From positions 1 through 64,000 of the forward strand of contig CANGTC010000004.1 of NCBI GenBank assembly GCA_947456505.1: a DNA stretch of 64,000 nt, in the 5' to 3' direction. The notes below the pieces were generated by a model. That model saw nothing but the letters and a program-made list of their open reading frames with translations. It had not been told where the DNA came from and searched no databases. This document shows, in pieces, positions 17,045 through 26,634 of this stretch (position 1 is its first letter; every line of letters starts with the position of its first letter). The DNA is from Beijerinckiaceae bacterium. GTDB lineage: Bacteria > Pseudomonadota > Alphaproteobacteria > Rhizobiales > Beijerinckiaceae. The position numbers were made by a program, and so were the translations under genes.

Positions 17045-17782
17045 ATGGACCACCGACCTGACGACCTGCTGAACGAACTCGCCCGCGCCTGCCGCATTCT
17101 CGAGATGGAGGGGCATGGGGACTTTTCGCTGGGCCATCTGTCTCTGCGCGATCCCGATGGGCGCGGCTTCTGGCTGAAGCGCAATCGCTATGGCCTTGGC
17201 GAAATCACAGGCGCGGACGATTTCGTGCTGGTGAGCATGGATGGCGTACAACTGGCGGGCGAGGGCGGTCTGCATAGCGAATGGCCGATCCATTCGGAGG
17301 TGTTGCGCCAGCGCCCGGATGTGCAGGTGGTCGCCCATACGCATCCCTTCCATGCCTGCATACTCTCATCGTCGACTGAGGCGATCCTGCCCTACACTCT
17401 CGACCCGGACTATTTCATCGACATTCCCCGCCACGAGGCGGACGTGGCGCTGATCAAGACCAAGGATGAGGGGGCTGCGCTCGCCCGTTCGCTGGGACCC
17501 CATCGCGCGCTGCTGATCGCCAATCATGGCGCGTTGTTTTGTGGCGCAAGCGTCGCTGAGGCCACCTGCGTGGGGGTGTTCCTTGAAAAAGCCTGCAAGG
17601 CCCATGTGGTGGGCCGGGGCGCGAACTTTCCGACCTCCATGCCCACGCGCGCCATTCGTGAACTGCGCCACTCGCAGATGATAACGCCGATCCATGTGGA
17701 GCACACATGGAACTATCTCTGCCGCAAGCTGGAGGTGATCATGGCGACGCAGTTCAATGGATCCAGGACCCTGTATCGATGA
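17045..17782 (+). CDS. Class II aldolase/adducin family protein
   Basis: This 245-residue zinc aldolase-like protein has the metal ligands in HTHPF (about residues 100-103) and NHGAL, and the catalytic acid in GLHSEWPIHSEVL. Related enzymes are fuculose-phosphate aldolase, ribulose-phosphate epimerase and several decarboxylases. The phosphate-loop GNxS motif is not obvious (GDFSLGHLS instead), so the substrate may be unphosphorylated. It starts 7 bases after the TctC stop and overlaps the next gene by ATGA, giving strong translational coupling to the molybdenum hydroxylase subunit. Confidence 0.85.
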   Translation: MDHRPDDLLNELARACRILEMEGHGDFSLGHLSLRDPDGRGFWLKRNRYGLGEITGADDFVLVSMDGVQLAGEGGLHSEWPIHSEVLRQRPDVQVVAHTHPFHACILSSSTEAILPYTLDPDYFIDIPRHEADVALIKTKDEGAALARSLGPHRALLIANHGALFCGASVAEATCVGVFLEKACKAHVVGRGANFPTSMPTRAIRELRHSQMITPIHVEHTWNYLCRKLEVIMATQFNGSRTLYR

Positions 17783-20184
17783 CGGATCATCTGGCGCCCC
17801 GCGTCGCGAAACCCTTTGTGGGCCAGAGGCTGCAGCGGCGTGAAGACGCGCGCTTCATTACCGGGCGCGGCGGCTTTGTCGATGATGTCCAGTTTTCGGA
17901 TATGGCCTATGTGGCCTTTTTGCGCAGTCCCCACGCCAGTGCGCGCATCATGGCGCTCTCCACCAGCGTTGCGGAGAGGCTCCCCGGCGTTCTCAGGATC
18001 GTGACGGCCAGAGACTGGGCGCAGGCGGGGCTTGGGGAATTGACCTGCGTCCATCCGATGAATTTCTCGGATGGTCGTCCCATGAACGAGATGCTGCGTC
18101 CGCCCTTTGCAGTAGACCGGGTCTGCCACGTGGGTGATGTGGTGGCGGCTGTCGTCGCCCTCACCAACCATGCGGCGCAGGATGCGCTTGCGGCCATTGA
18201 AATTGAATATGAGGCGCTGCCTTCCCTCGCGCAGACGGGTCGTGCGCTGGATGAGGATGCCCCCCTCGTGCATCCTCAGTTCGGGACCAACCTGGTCACG
18301 GAAGTGATCAAGGGGGACCGTGCGGCGACGCAGGAAGCCTTCGCAAAAGCGGCGCATGTGACCGAGCTTACGCTTGTCAGCAGCCGCATCATGGGCTCAC
18401 CGCTCGAGCCCCATTCCTTCGTCGCCCGGCATGATGTGGCGAGCGATGAGACGACGCTTTGGGCGACCAATCAGATGCCGCATATGTTGCGGCAATGGAT
18501 TTGCCAGCAGACCCTGCATATCCCCGAGCACAAGCTGCGGGTCATTGCGCCGGACGTCGGCGGCAGCTTCGGCGCCAAGGGCAGTTTCCTGCCGGAGGTC
18601 TCCACTGTCGTCTGGATGGCGCGCCTGTTGCGCCGCCCGGTGAAGTGGACCGCGACCCGTTCAGAGGATTTCCTCACCCAGACCCATGGGCGCGACCACG
18701 TCACAAAGGCCCGCATGGCCTTCGACAGGGATGGACTGATCCTGGGAATGGAGGTCGACACCATCGCGGCTCTTGGCGCCTATCTCAGCAATTTCGCGCC
18801 GAGCATTCCGGGCAACTCCTATCCGCAGACGATCACCGGCTTCTATCGCACCCCCGCGTTGAGCATGCGGGTGCGCTGCGTCTACACCAACACCGTGCCG
18901 GTGGGCCCCTATCGCGGCTCCGGGCGACCGGAAGCTGCGCTGGTCAATGAGCGGCTGATCGAGAACGCCGCCCGTGAAATGGGGCTTGACCCCGTGGAGT
19001 TGCGCCAGCGCAATCTCATCCGCCCGGAGCAGTTCCCCTACAAGACGCCGGTCGGGCGCGTCTACGACGGCGCCGATCCGCCGCGCATGCTCGCGCGCGT
19101 ACTTGAGATGGCGGGCTATGACGGGTTGCGCGCCGAGCAGTTGCGGCTGCGCAAGCAGGGGCGCTTGCTGGGCATCGGGCTGGCGGGCTTCTTTGAAAAG
19201 TCCGGCTCGGGGCCCAGCATCAATCTGGCGCGCAGCGGCGCCCATCACGGTGGGTTCGAGACGGCGACTGTGCGCGTCCATTCCGATGGCAAGGCGACGC
19301 TCTTTGTCGGCACCCATAACCACGGGCAGGGGCACGAGATCACCTATTCAGCCATTGCCGCCGATCAGCTGGGCATCGACGTTGACGATATTGCGGTGGT
19401 GGAAGGCGATACGGGCCGTGTGCCCTTCGGCAATGGCACCTGGGGCTCGCGCTCGACCTCCGTGGGCGGCGCCGCCATTCATCGCGCCTGCCGGGGCGTG
19501 ATGACGAAGGCGCGGGCCATCGCCGCGCATTATCTGGGATGCGGCGACGATGCGCTTGCCTATGAGGCCGGACGTTTCGCGACCAGTGGATCCAACAAGA
19601 CGATCACCTTCGCCGAGGTGGCGACGCTCGCCAGCCGCAGTTTCAATCTGCCTGCGGGCATGGAGCCCAACCTTGAGTGCACCGTGGCCCATGAGCCGCC
19701 GGATTCCAACGATCCCTCGGCCATGCATCTCGTCGTCGTCGAGATTGAGCCTGAGACCGGCGTCATTCGCATCCGCAACTATTATACGGTCGATGATTGC
19801 GGCGTCGTCATCAATCCCCTGATCGTCGAGGGGCAGGTGCAGGGCGGGCTGGCGCAGGGCATTGGCCAGGCGCTGATGGAACATGCCTACTATGAGCCTG
19901 CATCTGGTCAGTTCCTCGCGGGGACCTTTCTCGATTACGCCATGCCCCGCGCCCATGACATGCCGCCGCTCGCCATGGATTTCATCTCCACGCCTGCGCC
20001 CAGCAATCCGCTGGGCGTGAAGGGCGGCAGTGAAACCGGGACGATTGGCGCCCCCGCCGCCATTTGCAATGCGGTGGTCGACGCCCTCTGGCATCTGGGC
20101 GTGCGCCACGTGCCCCTTCCCTTGACGCCCGCCACCGTCTGGCATGCTATGCAGCAGGGCGCGAAAGCCGAACGAGGTTCCTGA
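17779..20184 (+). CDS. Molybdenum hydroxylase large subunit (xanthine dehydrogenase/CoxL family)
   Basis: This 801-residue protein is the molybdopterin-cytosine-dinucleotide-binding subunit type. It has the N-terminal GQRLQRREDARFITGRGGF segment, the active-site loop GPYRGSGRPEA (about residues 375-385) and the catalytic glutamate in GVKGGSETG (Glu752). The loop is of the aldehyde/xanthine dehydrogenase kind, not the Cys-bearing CO dehydrogenase loop. These enzymes normally need a 2Fe-2S subunit and an FAD subunit; neither is encoded beside it or elsewhere in the window. It overlaps the aldolase and the following binding-protein gene by one to four bases, so it belongs to a tight operon. Confidence 0.88.
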   Translation: MTDHLAPRVAKPFVGQRLQRREDARFITGRGGFVDDVQFSDMAYVAFLRSPHASARIMALSTSVAERLPGVLRIVTARDWAQAGLGELTCVHPMNFSDGRPMNEMLRPPFAVDRVCHVGDVVAAVVALTNHAAQDALAAIEIEYEALPSLAQTGRALDEDAPLVHPQFGTNLVTEVIKGDRAATQEAFAKAAHVTELTLVSSRIMGSPLEPHSFVARHDVASDETTLWATNQMPHMLRQWICQQTLHIPEHKLRVIAPDVGGSFGAKGSFLPEVSTVVWMARLLRRPVKWTATRSEDFLTQTHGRDHVTKARMAFDRDGLILGMEVDTIAALGAYLSNFAPSIPGNSYPQTITGFYRTPALSMRVRCVYTNTVPVGPYRGSGRPEAALVNERLIENAAREMGLDPVELRQRNLIRPEQFPYKTPVGRVYDGADPPRMLARVLEMAGYDGLRAEQLRLRKQGRLLGIGLAGFFEKSGSGPSINLARSGAHHGGFETATVRVHSDGKATLFVGTHNHGQGHEITYSAIAADQLGIDVDDIAVVEGDTGRVPFGNGTWGSRSTSVGGAAIHRACRGVMTKARAIAAHYLGCGDDALAYEAGRFATSGSNKTITFAEVATLASRSFNLPAGMEPNLECTVAHEPPDSNDPSAMHLVVVEIEPETGVIRIRNYYTVDDCGVVINPLIVEGQVQGGLAQGIGQALMEHAYYEPASGQFLAGTFLDYAMPRAHDMPPLAMDFISTPAPSNPLGVKGGSETGTIGAPAAICNAVVDALWHLGVRHVPLPLTPATVWHAMQQGAKAERGS

Positions 20185-21155
20185 TGTTGATACGTCTTTT
20201 CCAGATTGGATGCGGTGTTCTGGCGCTGGCGCTTGCAACGCCTTCAGCGCTGTGGGCGGAGCCAGTGAAGATCCGCGTCGGCATAGGCTCGGCGGTGGAG
20301 GAGCAGATCTGGCTGCTGATCGCGCGCCCCAACCTTGGCCCCAATTACGGCAAGGTCTACACCATCGAGTGGAACCGTTTCCCCGGAGCGGACAAGCGGA
20401 TTCAGGCCTTCGAGGCGGGTGCTGAGGATATCATCACCGCCAGCGCCAACAGCGCGATCCTGGCGGCCTCCGAGGGCATCGAATTCAAGATGCTGGCTTC
20501 GCTTTCGCGGGAGAGTTCGCAGGGGTTCTTCACCAAGTTTATGGTGAAAGAGGGATCGCCCATCAAGACGATGAAGGATCTTGCGGGCAAGACCATCGGC
20601 ATCAATGGATTCAATGGGTCTGGTCATTTGTGGACCAAGGTGGCGCTTGAGAAGAATGGCATGAACGAGAACGATGTAAAGCTCACCCCCATGGCTTTCC
20701 CCGCCCAGTCGGAGGGCTTGAAGTCGGGAGCCATCGATGTGGGTATGTTCCCGCAGCCCTTCGCGCGCATGGTCGAGAAAGACCAGAAGGTGCGCACGAT
20801 CTACACCTCGAAGGACGCCGCGCCTTTCGAGGAAGAGTTGATGTTGCTTCTCGCCAAGCCCGAATGGACATCGAAAAACGCCGAGCCCCTCAAGGCGCTC
20901 ATCGACGATCTGGCGGCTGTAACGCGCTATTACGCCGCCAATCCCGGCGAGGCGCGAAAGTCTCTGGTGGACACCAACATGGTGCGTATCGACACGGCGA
21001 CCTACGTCGAGATGGAAGACTATTACCGCAACCCCGAGGTGAAAATCAGCCTTGAAGCCCTCGAGCAGATGCAGGCGCTGCAGATGAAGGCTGGTTTTCA
21101 GGCCAAGGCGGTCGATCTCAAGTGCCGCGTCGATCTCGCCTGCAAGTCCAAGTGA
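20184..21155 (+). CDS. NitT/TauT-type periplasmic binding protein
   Basis: This 323-residue protein has a Sec signal peptide (MLIRLFQIGCGVLALALATPSALWA). Its binding fold is seen in AGAEDIITASANSAILAA, KDLAGKTIGINGFNG and SGAIDVGMFPQPFA. The start overlaps the hydroxylase stop by one base (TGATG). It precedes the ATPase and two permeases of the same system and is their likely specificity subunit. The N-terminal part (RPNLGPNYGKVYTIEWNRF) is longer than in nitrate binders. The ligand is not evident. Confidence 0.88.
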   Translation: MLIRLFQIGCGVLALALATPSALWAEPVKIRVGIGSAVEEQIWLLIARPNLGPNYGKVYTIEWNRFPGADKRIQAFEAGAEDIITASANSAILAASEGIEFKMLASLSRESSQGFFTKFMVKEGSPIKTMKDLAGKTIGINGFNGSGHLWTKVALEKNGMNENDVKLTPMAFPAQSEGLKSGAIDVGMFPQPFARMVEKDQKVRTIYTSKDAAPFEEELMLLLAKPEWTSKNAEPLKALIDDLAAVTRYYAANPGEARKSLVDTNMVRIDTATYVEMEDYYRNPEVKISLEALEQMQALQMKAGFQAKAVDLKCRVDLACKSK

Positions 21156-21162
21156 GCGGCTT

Positions 21163-21954
21163 GTGGCGTCGAATCCGCTGCTGACGGCCAGGGACATCAC
21201 GCGCCGGTTCAAGGGGACAGGCGCGGAGATTCTCGCGCTCGATCATGTGAGCCTGAGCGTCAGCGAAGGCGAGTTCATCACCATTGTGGGCCCCTCTGGC
21301 TGCGGCAAGAGCACCTTTCTGCATATGGTCGGCGGATTTGATCGCCCGGATTCCGGCGAACTCATGCTGGCGGATGCGCCCATCATCGCTCCGGGTCCTG
21401 AACGCGGAATGATGTTTCAGGATCTCAGCCTCTTTCCCTGGCTGACGGTGGCGCAAAATATCAGCTGGCCGCTGGACGTGAAGAAGATCGAGCCTGCGCG
21501 CAAGGCGGCGTTGATCGAAGAAATCCTGTCGCTTGTGCATTTGCAGGGCATGGGCGGCCTCTATCCGGGGCAGCTCAGCGGCGGCATGCGCCAGCGCACA
21601 GCGCTCGCTCGGCTGATTGCGCTTGATCCTGCGATCATGCTCATGGACGAGCCGTTCGGCGCGCTGGATTCCCAAACGCGGGAGATCCTGCAGGAAGAAC
21701 TCCAATCGATCTGGCGGGTGAAGAAGAAGACGGTCCTCTTCGTCACCCACGACATTGACGAGGCGATCTATCTTGGCACACGGGTCATCGTTTTCTCGGC
21801 GCGACCCGGGCGCATCCGCGCCGACATCCCCGTCCCCGGCGGGCTTGAACGCGATGCGCGCTTTCGCACCACGCCGGAATATACCGCCCTGCGCATCCGC
21901 ATCTGGGAGATGCTGCGCGAGGAGACGGCGAAGTCGCGGGCAGGGGCGCTGTGA
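21163..21954 (+). CDS. NitT/TauT-type ABC ATPase
   Basis: This 263-residue ATPase has Walker A GPSGCGKST, signature LSGGMRQRTALAR, Walker B IMLMDEPFGALDSQT and switch VTHDIDEAIYL. That set is characteristic of SsuB/TauB/NrtD. The start is GTG, 8 bases after the binding-protein stop; the alternative starts are weaker. It drives the two permeases that follow, with which it overlaps by GTGA. Confidence 0.92.
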   Translation: MASNPLLTARDITRRFKGTGAEILALDHVSLSVSEGEFITIVGPSGCGKSTFLHMVGGFDRPDSGELMLADAPIIAPGPERGMMFQDLSLFPWLTVAQNISWPLDVKKIEPARKAALIEEILSLVHLQGMGGLYPGQLSGGMRQRTALARLIALDPAIMLMDEPFGALDSQTREILQEELQSIWRVKKKTVLFVTHDIDEAIYLGTRVIVFSARPGRIRADIPVPGGLERDARFRTTPEYTALRIRIWEMLREETAKSRAGAL

Positions 21955-22715
21955 GACGCGCAGCGGAACAGGCTTTCTTGCCGCTGGTGTTTTTGCTGCT
22001 TTGGCAGGCCGGCGCGCAGACGGGGGCGCTGCCGCGCTACCTCTCCTCGCCGGGCGCCATTGGGCTTGAGCTTTGGAGCCTGTTCGTGCGCGGGGAATTG
22101 GCGCCTGCGCTGGGCGTCAGTTTGTGGCGCGCGCTGGCGGGTTTCGCCGTCGGCTGCGCGAGCGGCGTTGTGCTGGGCCTGATGGCCGGGCTCACCAAAG
22201 CCATGCGGGGGTTCCTCGACCCTTTCGTGGCCTTTTTCTACCCCATTCCGAAGATCGCTTTTCTGCCGGTCGTGCTGCTGCTCTTCGGGCTCGGCGACGG
22301 TTCGAAGATCGCCATCATCAGCCTGTCCGTGTTCTTTCCCGTTTTCATCGCTGCGCGCCATGCGGTCGCCGAGGTCGATCAGTTGCTGATCTGGTCCGCG
22401 CGCTCCATGGGGGCGGGACGGCTGTATATTTTCTGGCGGGTGATCCTGCCCGCTACGCGGCCGCAACTCTTCGCGGGCGCCCGCGTCGGCCTTTCGCTCT
22501 CTTTTGTGCTTTTGTTCGCCGCCGAACTGATCGGCTCCAAGAATGGCCTTGGCGATCTGGTGCATCAGGGCGAGGAGGCTCTGCGCTTTGACTTGATGCT
22601 CGCCGCCATCGTCTCCTTTGCGGCGCTGGGTTTTGTGAGCGACCTCGCGCTCATGGCTTTGCGCAAGCGCATGTTGTGGGGGCAGATGATCGGCACGCAG
22701 GAGCAGGGCTCATGA
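21951..22715 (+). CDS. NitT/TauT-type ABC permease 1
   Basis: This 254-residue inner-membrane protein has about six hydrophobic segments. The coupling loop EVDQLLIWSARSMGAGRLYIF leads to LPATRPQLFAGARVGLSLS (EAA-type motif). It starts with GTG overlapping the ATPase stop and overlaps the next permease as ATGA. The two permeases are only moderately alike, so they probably form a heterodimeric channel. Confidence 0.9.
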   Translation: MRRAAEQAFLPLVFLLLWQAGAQTGALPRYLSSPGAIGLELWSLFVRGELAPALGVSLWRALAGFAVGCASGVVLGLMAGLTKAMRGFLDPFVAFFYPIPKIAFLPVVLLLFGLGDGSKIAIISLSVFFPVFIAARHAVAEVDQLLIWSARSMGAGRLYIFWRVILPATRPQLFAGARVGLSLSFVLLFAAELIGSKNGLGDLVHQGEEALRFDLMLAAIVSFAALGFVSDLALMALRKRMLWGQMIGTQEQGS

Positions 22716-23491
22716 CCGCCGCGCTTCGCCTGCCAGGTCGTCTGCTGGCCAAGAGCTGGTCGCTCCTGCTGATCGTGGGGCTATGGCAGGCTGCGGCCTC
22801 CGCGGGCTTGATCACATCGCGCCTGCTGCCACCGCCCAGCCAGGTGCTTTCCGTCTTCTGGACCGAGATTTCCAATGGGGTGCTTCTCAAGCACGCTCTG
22901 ACGACGCTGGAGCGTGCGCTGACCGGCTTTGCGGGGGGCGTGACGGCGGGCTTGTTGCTGGCGGCCGCCATGGCGCTCGCGCCGGTGCTGGGACGCCTGA
23001 TCGAACCGCTGATCTTCCTTGGCTATCCCGTGCCCAAGATCGCGCTGTTCCCGATCTTCGTGTTTATCTTCGGGGTTGGCTCATCGTCAAAAGTGGCCTT
23101 CACCTTTCTGGAATGCCTCTATCCCATGACCATCACCGCCTATCTCGGCATGAAGGGCGTCAACACCCGCCTCATCTGGACGGCCCGTAACTTTGGGGCG
23201 GATCGGCTGACCATCCTGAGGCGCGTCATACTGCCCGCTGTGCTGCCGAGCATTTTTGCAGGTTTGCGCATCGCTCTGCCGCTGGCCATCACCATCGTTG
23301 TGGTGACCGAGATGATCGGGGACTCCTCGGGCCTTGGCTATTATATCAACGTGATGGGCACCCGTTATCGCTTTCCTCAGGTCTATGCGGGCATTCTCAT
23401 GGTCGGCCTTATGGGTCTCGTGCTCGATCATGCGCTCATGGCCCTGCGCGCCCGGGTCATCCATTGGAAAGCCGCGGAAGCGCCGGTTTGA
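22712..23491 (+). CDS. NitT/TauT-type ABC permease 2
   Basis: This 259-residue inner-membrane protein has the same topology and coupling motif as its neighbour (WTARNFGADRLTIL, then LPAVLPSIFAGLRIALPLA). It closes a run of translationally coupled genes that begins at the class II aldolase. The ATG at 22712 overlaps the preceding stop. Two permeases plus one ATPase is unusual for NitT/TauT systems, which often use a homodimer, but it is known in pyrimidine-precursor and riboflavin-type relatives. Confidence 0.9.
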   Translation: MTAALRLPGRLLAKSWSLLLIVGLWQAAASAGLITSRLLPPPSQVLSVFWTEISNGVLLKHALTTLERALTGFAGGVTAGLLLAAAMALAPVLGRLIEPLIFLGYPVPKIALFPIFVFIFGVGSSSKVAFTFLECLYPMTITAYLGMKGVNTRLIWTARNFGADRLTILRRVILPAVLPSIFAGLRIALPLAITIVVVTEMIGDSSGLGYYINVMGTRYRFPQVYAGILMVGLMGLVLDHALMALRARVIHWKAAEAPV

Positions 23492-23509
23492 GGGGGCCTG
23501 TCAGAGCGC

Positions 23510-24553
23510 TTATTTTTCGAGATCCACAAGCGCCTGGCGGGCGCGGGCCACCACATCGGGCGGGGTCGAAACGACATCGGCGACGATGGTTTGCAGTTCC
23601 GGACCTTTGACGGGCGATATGTCGATGCGCATCTCCTGCGCGTCTCTCAGGAAGGCGGCGTCAGCCATGGTCTCGTCGAAGGCGCGCTGCAATTCTTCCA
23701 GCCGGTCTGGGGCCATGCCGGGCGGCCCCATGAATGGGCGGCCTACGGCGATGTCAGCTGAAAAGAGGCGCAGCAGTCTTTTGTCATCCTCAAGCCTGCC
23801 GAATTCATGCATGAGCGGCAAGTCTGGATAGTCCAGATCGCGCTTCAAGCCGACCTGCGCCAGGAAGCGGACCTTGCCGTCGCGCAGCCAGTCGGGGTTT
23901 TCCATGCGCAGGCTGTTGAAATTGTTGCCCGCGCGACCCTGCACCTCGCCGCGCTCCATGGCGAGGTTGACGTCATTGGTGGTGGCGTAGCCAGCGATCA
24001 CCTTGAATTTGGCGCCCACGATGGCGTTGAGGATCATGGGATAGATCTGCGTGTAGGAGCCCGCGCCTGTGGCGCCCATGAGCACGGGTTGGCGCATGGC
24101 GTCCTCCATGGAGCGTACGGGTGTTTGGCTCCAGACATAGACCGTGGAATTGCTGGCGGCCTAGGAACCGATCCAGCTCAGCTTCGCCGCGTCAAACTGG
24201 ATGCCCTTGCTGCTCTCCAGCACCTGAGCCAGCAGGAAGGCGGGGACAATGGCGCCGAGAACCGTGCCATCCTTCGGCGCCTGATTGGCGAGGTAATTGG
24301 CGGCCCGCAGATGGCCTGCGCCGGGCATGTTCTTGACCACGAAGGCGGGATGGCCGTTGATGTGCTCCGACCAATGGCGCGCCACAAGCCGGGCGTTGGC
24401 GTCCTGCCCGCCGCCGGCGCCGGTCGAGACAATCAACTGAATGGTCTTGCCCGTGAAAAAAGATTGCTGCTGCGCGAAACCAGCGACGGGCGCAGCCCCC
24501 AAACCAGCGATGATGGCCAGCGCCATGCCGCTCAGCCGTAATTGACCGATCAT
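23510..24553 (-). pseudogene. TctC-family binding protein interrupted by one amber codon
   Basis: The reading frame codes for a 347-residue TctC-type protein: signal peptide ending PVAGFAQQ, then FTGKTIQLIVSTGAGGGQD, VVKNMPGAGHL and, late, FMGPPGMAPDRLEELQ. The frame is continuous except for a TAG at 24161-24163 (residue 131), directly after KLSWIGS. The sister protein at 25.5 kb has WIGSPIQEPQ at this point and continues in register, so this is a single nonsense change rather than two genes. The downstream part has no good ribosome site before its first ATG. It is either a recent pseudogene or a sequencing error. Confidence 0.85.
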
Positions 24554-24691
24554 AAGGACGTTTCCCCAGATATTTGCGCTATTCTCATCCCTGTGGTCCC
24601 ACCCGTAAACTCAAACCCACCCCTCGACGCATGGCCCGCCCGCGCATAAGATGTTCATCAAGCAAGACTTAAGGGGTGAGGACAGACGAGT

Positions 24692-25504
24692 ATGTTCGCG
24701 CAGATCAACCATATGGCCATGAACAGCGCCAATTGGCCAATGATGGCCAAGTTTTATGAGGCCATGTTCGGGTTGAAGACCTCCGGCAAGGTCAGCCGCC
24801 CGGCCAATGGGGTCTCCGTGGGCGATGGATATGTGGGGCTTAACATCAATCCCCAGCGCGATGGCTATATCGGCGGGCTAGACCATTTCGGCATGAAGGT
24901 CGATAGCGTCGATGTGGCGCTGGAGCGCATGCAGAAGAAGTTCCCCAAGGCCAATATCGTGAAGCGGCCCTCCACGCGCCCCTTCGCCCAGTATTCCGGC
25001 CACGACCCCGACGGCAATGTCTTCGATCTCGCGGAAAAGACCAGCAAGCTGAATGAAATCTACGCCGATCAGGCTGAGAAGGCCTGGACACAGGACCGCT
25101 ACCTCAACAAATTCGCCATCCGCACCCTGAACGCGGAGGCCTGCGCAGAGTTTTATGCGGAGGTTTTCGAGTTGCAGCCCCTGAACAAGAATAGCGTGGC
25201 CGATGGCTGGCATCTCTCGGACGGTCGCGTGACGCTGTCCATCCTGCCCTGGTCGATCCCGATGTTCGAGGGCATGTCGATCAAGCGTCCGGGGCTTGAC
25301 CATATCGGCTTCAAGGTCGAGAATCTCGACGCCTTCAAGGCCCATATGACGGCGGTCGCGGGGTCCAATCCCTATCTGGCGCCCATGCCGCTGGGCGGTA
25401 GCAAGGAGGCGGACGCCCGACGCAATTTTCTGGTTCGCTCAGCCACCGGCAAGATGCAGATCGCCGATCCCGGCGCGGTGTGGATTGATATTACGGATGA
25501 GTAG
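24692..25504 (+). CDS. Two-domain VOC (glyoxalase/dioxygenase fold) protein
   Basis: This 270-residue protein has two tandem VOC domains. The first begins INHMAMNSANWPMMAKFYEAMFG and ends GHDPDGNVFDLAEK; the second begins FAIRTLNAEACAEFYAEVF and includes RPGLDHIGFKV. Histidines and glutamates at the metal-site positions (His7, His in LDHFGMKV, Glu in FDLAEK) are kept in the first domain. The fold covers ring-cleavage dioxygenases, glyoxalases and resistance proteins; no substrate can be named. It is divergent from the TctC pseudogene and convergent with the next cluster. Confidence 0.85.
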   Translation: MFAQINHMAMNSANWPMMAKFYEAMFGLKTSGKVSRPANGVSVGDGYVGLNINPQRDGYIGGLDHFGMKVDSVDVALERMQKKFPKANIVKRPSTRPFAQYSGHDPDGNVFDLAEKTSKLNEIYADQAEKAWTQDRYLNKFAIRTLNAEACAEFYAEVFELQPLNKNSVADGWHLSDGRVTLSILPWSIPMFEGMSIKRPGLDHIGFKVENLDAFKAHMTAVAGSNPYLAPMPLGGSKEADARRNFLVRSATGKMQIADPGAVWIDITDE

Positions 25505-25524
25505 GGGCGATCATCGCCCGTCGC

Positions 25525-26577
25525 TCACTCCTCCCTCATCATCTCTTTCAACTTCTGGATGTCCGCCTCATTCGCCTTGGCGAGAGAATCCAGCAGGCCC
25601 ATGATGTCCGCGCCATCAATGGGATCCAGCTGAAGCTGGATTTTTTGTGCGGTCGCTCGAAATTCGGGGTCGAGCATCAGCGCCTTGAAAGCGGCGCGCA
25701 GGGCCTCCAGCCGCTCCGGCGGAACGCCTGGCGGTAGCCCAATTGGGTAAGCGGCTTTGAACTTCACCGCCCAGAGCTCGAGAAGCCGCTTCGCCTCGTC
25801 TGTGGCGGCGAGTTCGATGCCCGTGGGCACATCTGGCAGCTGGGCCATACGGCGGGAGCTGAACTGGGCGAGGGGGCGAATATTTCCTTTGGCGAGCTCT
25901 TCTTTCTTGCCGATGGTCAGGCTGGCGAGCGGGGTTGAATTCCCGATGATCTCGCCCCGCTCCGCAGCGACGAAAATGTCGCTGACAGCCTGATAACCCG
26001 TGATGAGCTTGAGATTGGCCCCAAGCAGGCGCTTCGCCAAAACAGGGGTGAGGTAATTGTCCGCTGTGGGCGAAGTGGCGCCGAAGGTCCATGGTTGCGG
26101 GCCGCGCAGATCCTCGAAGCGGCGCACGGGCGCGCCATGCCAGCTCCACATGACCTGAGGCTCCTGAATGGGGCTGCCGATCCAGCCCATCCTGGCGACG
26201 TCGAAACTGACGGTCCCTCCGCCGCGCGCATAGATCTGCAACTGGTTTTCGAGAAGCACGCCGTTGAGCGGGAGGGCAAAGGTCGTTCCATCGCGTGGCG
26301 AGCGATTGTAGAGGGCGTTCATCATGGTCAGGCTGCCGGCGCCCGGCATGTTCTGCACGATGATGGCCGGGTGGCCGGGAATGAACCGGGACAGATGCGC
26401 GGCGATGGCGCGACCCACGATGTCATAGCCCGCGCCGGGCGCCGTGCCGATGAGGAAGGTGATGGTCTTACCCCGGTAGAAGGCCTCCACGTCGCTGTCT
26501 TGCGCCCTTGCGCCGGACAGGCAGAGCACGGACAGGCTGGCGAGAGCCACTGCTCGCAAGAGCGTTTTGAGGCCCAT
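25525..26577 (-). CDS. TctC-family periplasmic binding protein, orphan
   Basis: This 350-residue protein has a Sec signal (MGLKTLLRAVALASLSVLCL, cleavage near ARAQD) and the TctC pattern AFYRGKTITFLIGTAPGAGYD, VQNMPGAGSL and GLPPGVPPERLEALR. It is the intact sister of the amber-interrupted gene just upstream in coordinates. No TctAB membrane partner is nearby. The ATG at 26577 is 8 bases after GGAGG; a start 10 codons earlier is less likely. It is the last gene of a minus-strand LLM-GST-MmgE-TctC cluster. Confidence 0.86.
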   Translation of the reverse strand: MGLKTLLRAVALASLSVLCLSGARAQDSDVEAFYRGKTITFLIGTAPGAGYDIVGRAIAAHLSRFIPGHPAIIVQNMPGAGSLTMMNALYNRSPRDGTTFALPLNGVLLENQLQIYARGGGTVSFDVARMGWIGSPIQEPQVMWSWHGAPVRRFEDLRGPQPWTFGATSPTADNYLTPVLAKRLLGANLKLITGYQAVSDIFVAAERGEIIGNSTPLASLTIGKKEELAKGNIRPLAQFSSRRMAQLPDVPTGIELAATDEAKRLLELWAVKFKAAYPIGLPPGVPPERLEALRAAFKALMLDPEFRATAQKIQLQLDPIDGADIMGLLDSLAKANEADIQKLKEMMREE

Positions 26578-26634
26578 AATGAATCCTCCGGGGAAAGCCT
26601 TGATCAATGGGTGAGCGGGCGTCGCCTTGAGGAT

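Noticed and set aside
17779-20184. Large molybdenum subunit as a CO dehydrogenase CoxL
   Set aside because: The active-site loop is GPYRGSGRPEA, lacking the Cys-containing loop of form I CO dehydrogenase, and CoxM/CoxS are absent.
24161-24163. Amber codon as programmed pyrrolysine insertion
   Set aside because: Pyrrolysine machinery is not expected in this group, and the sister protein has an ordinary residue at the position; a nonsense change or error is simpler.
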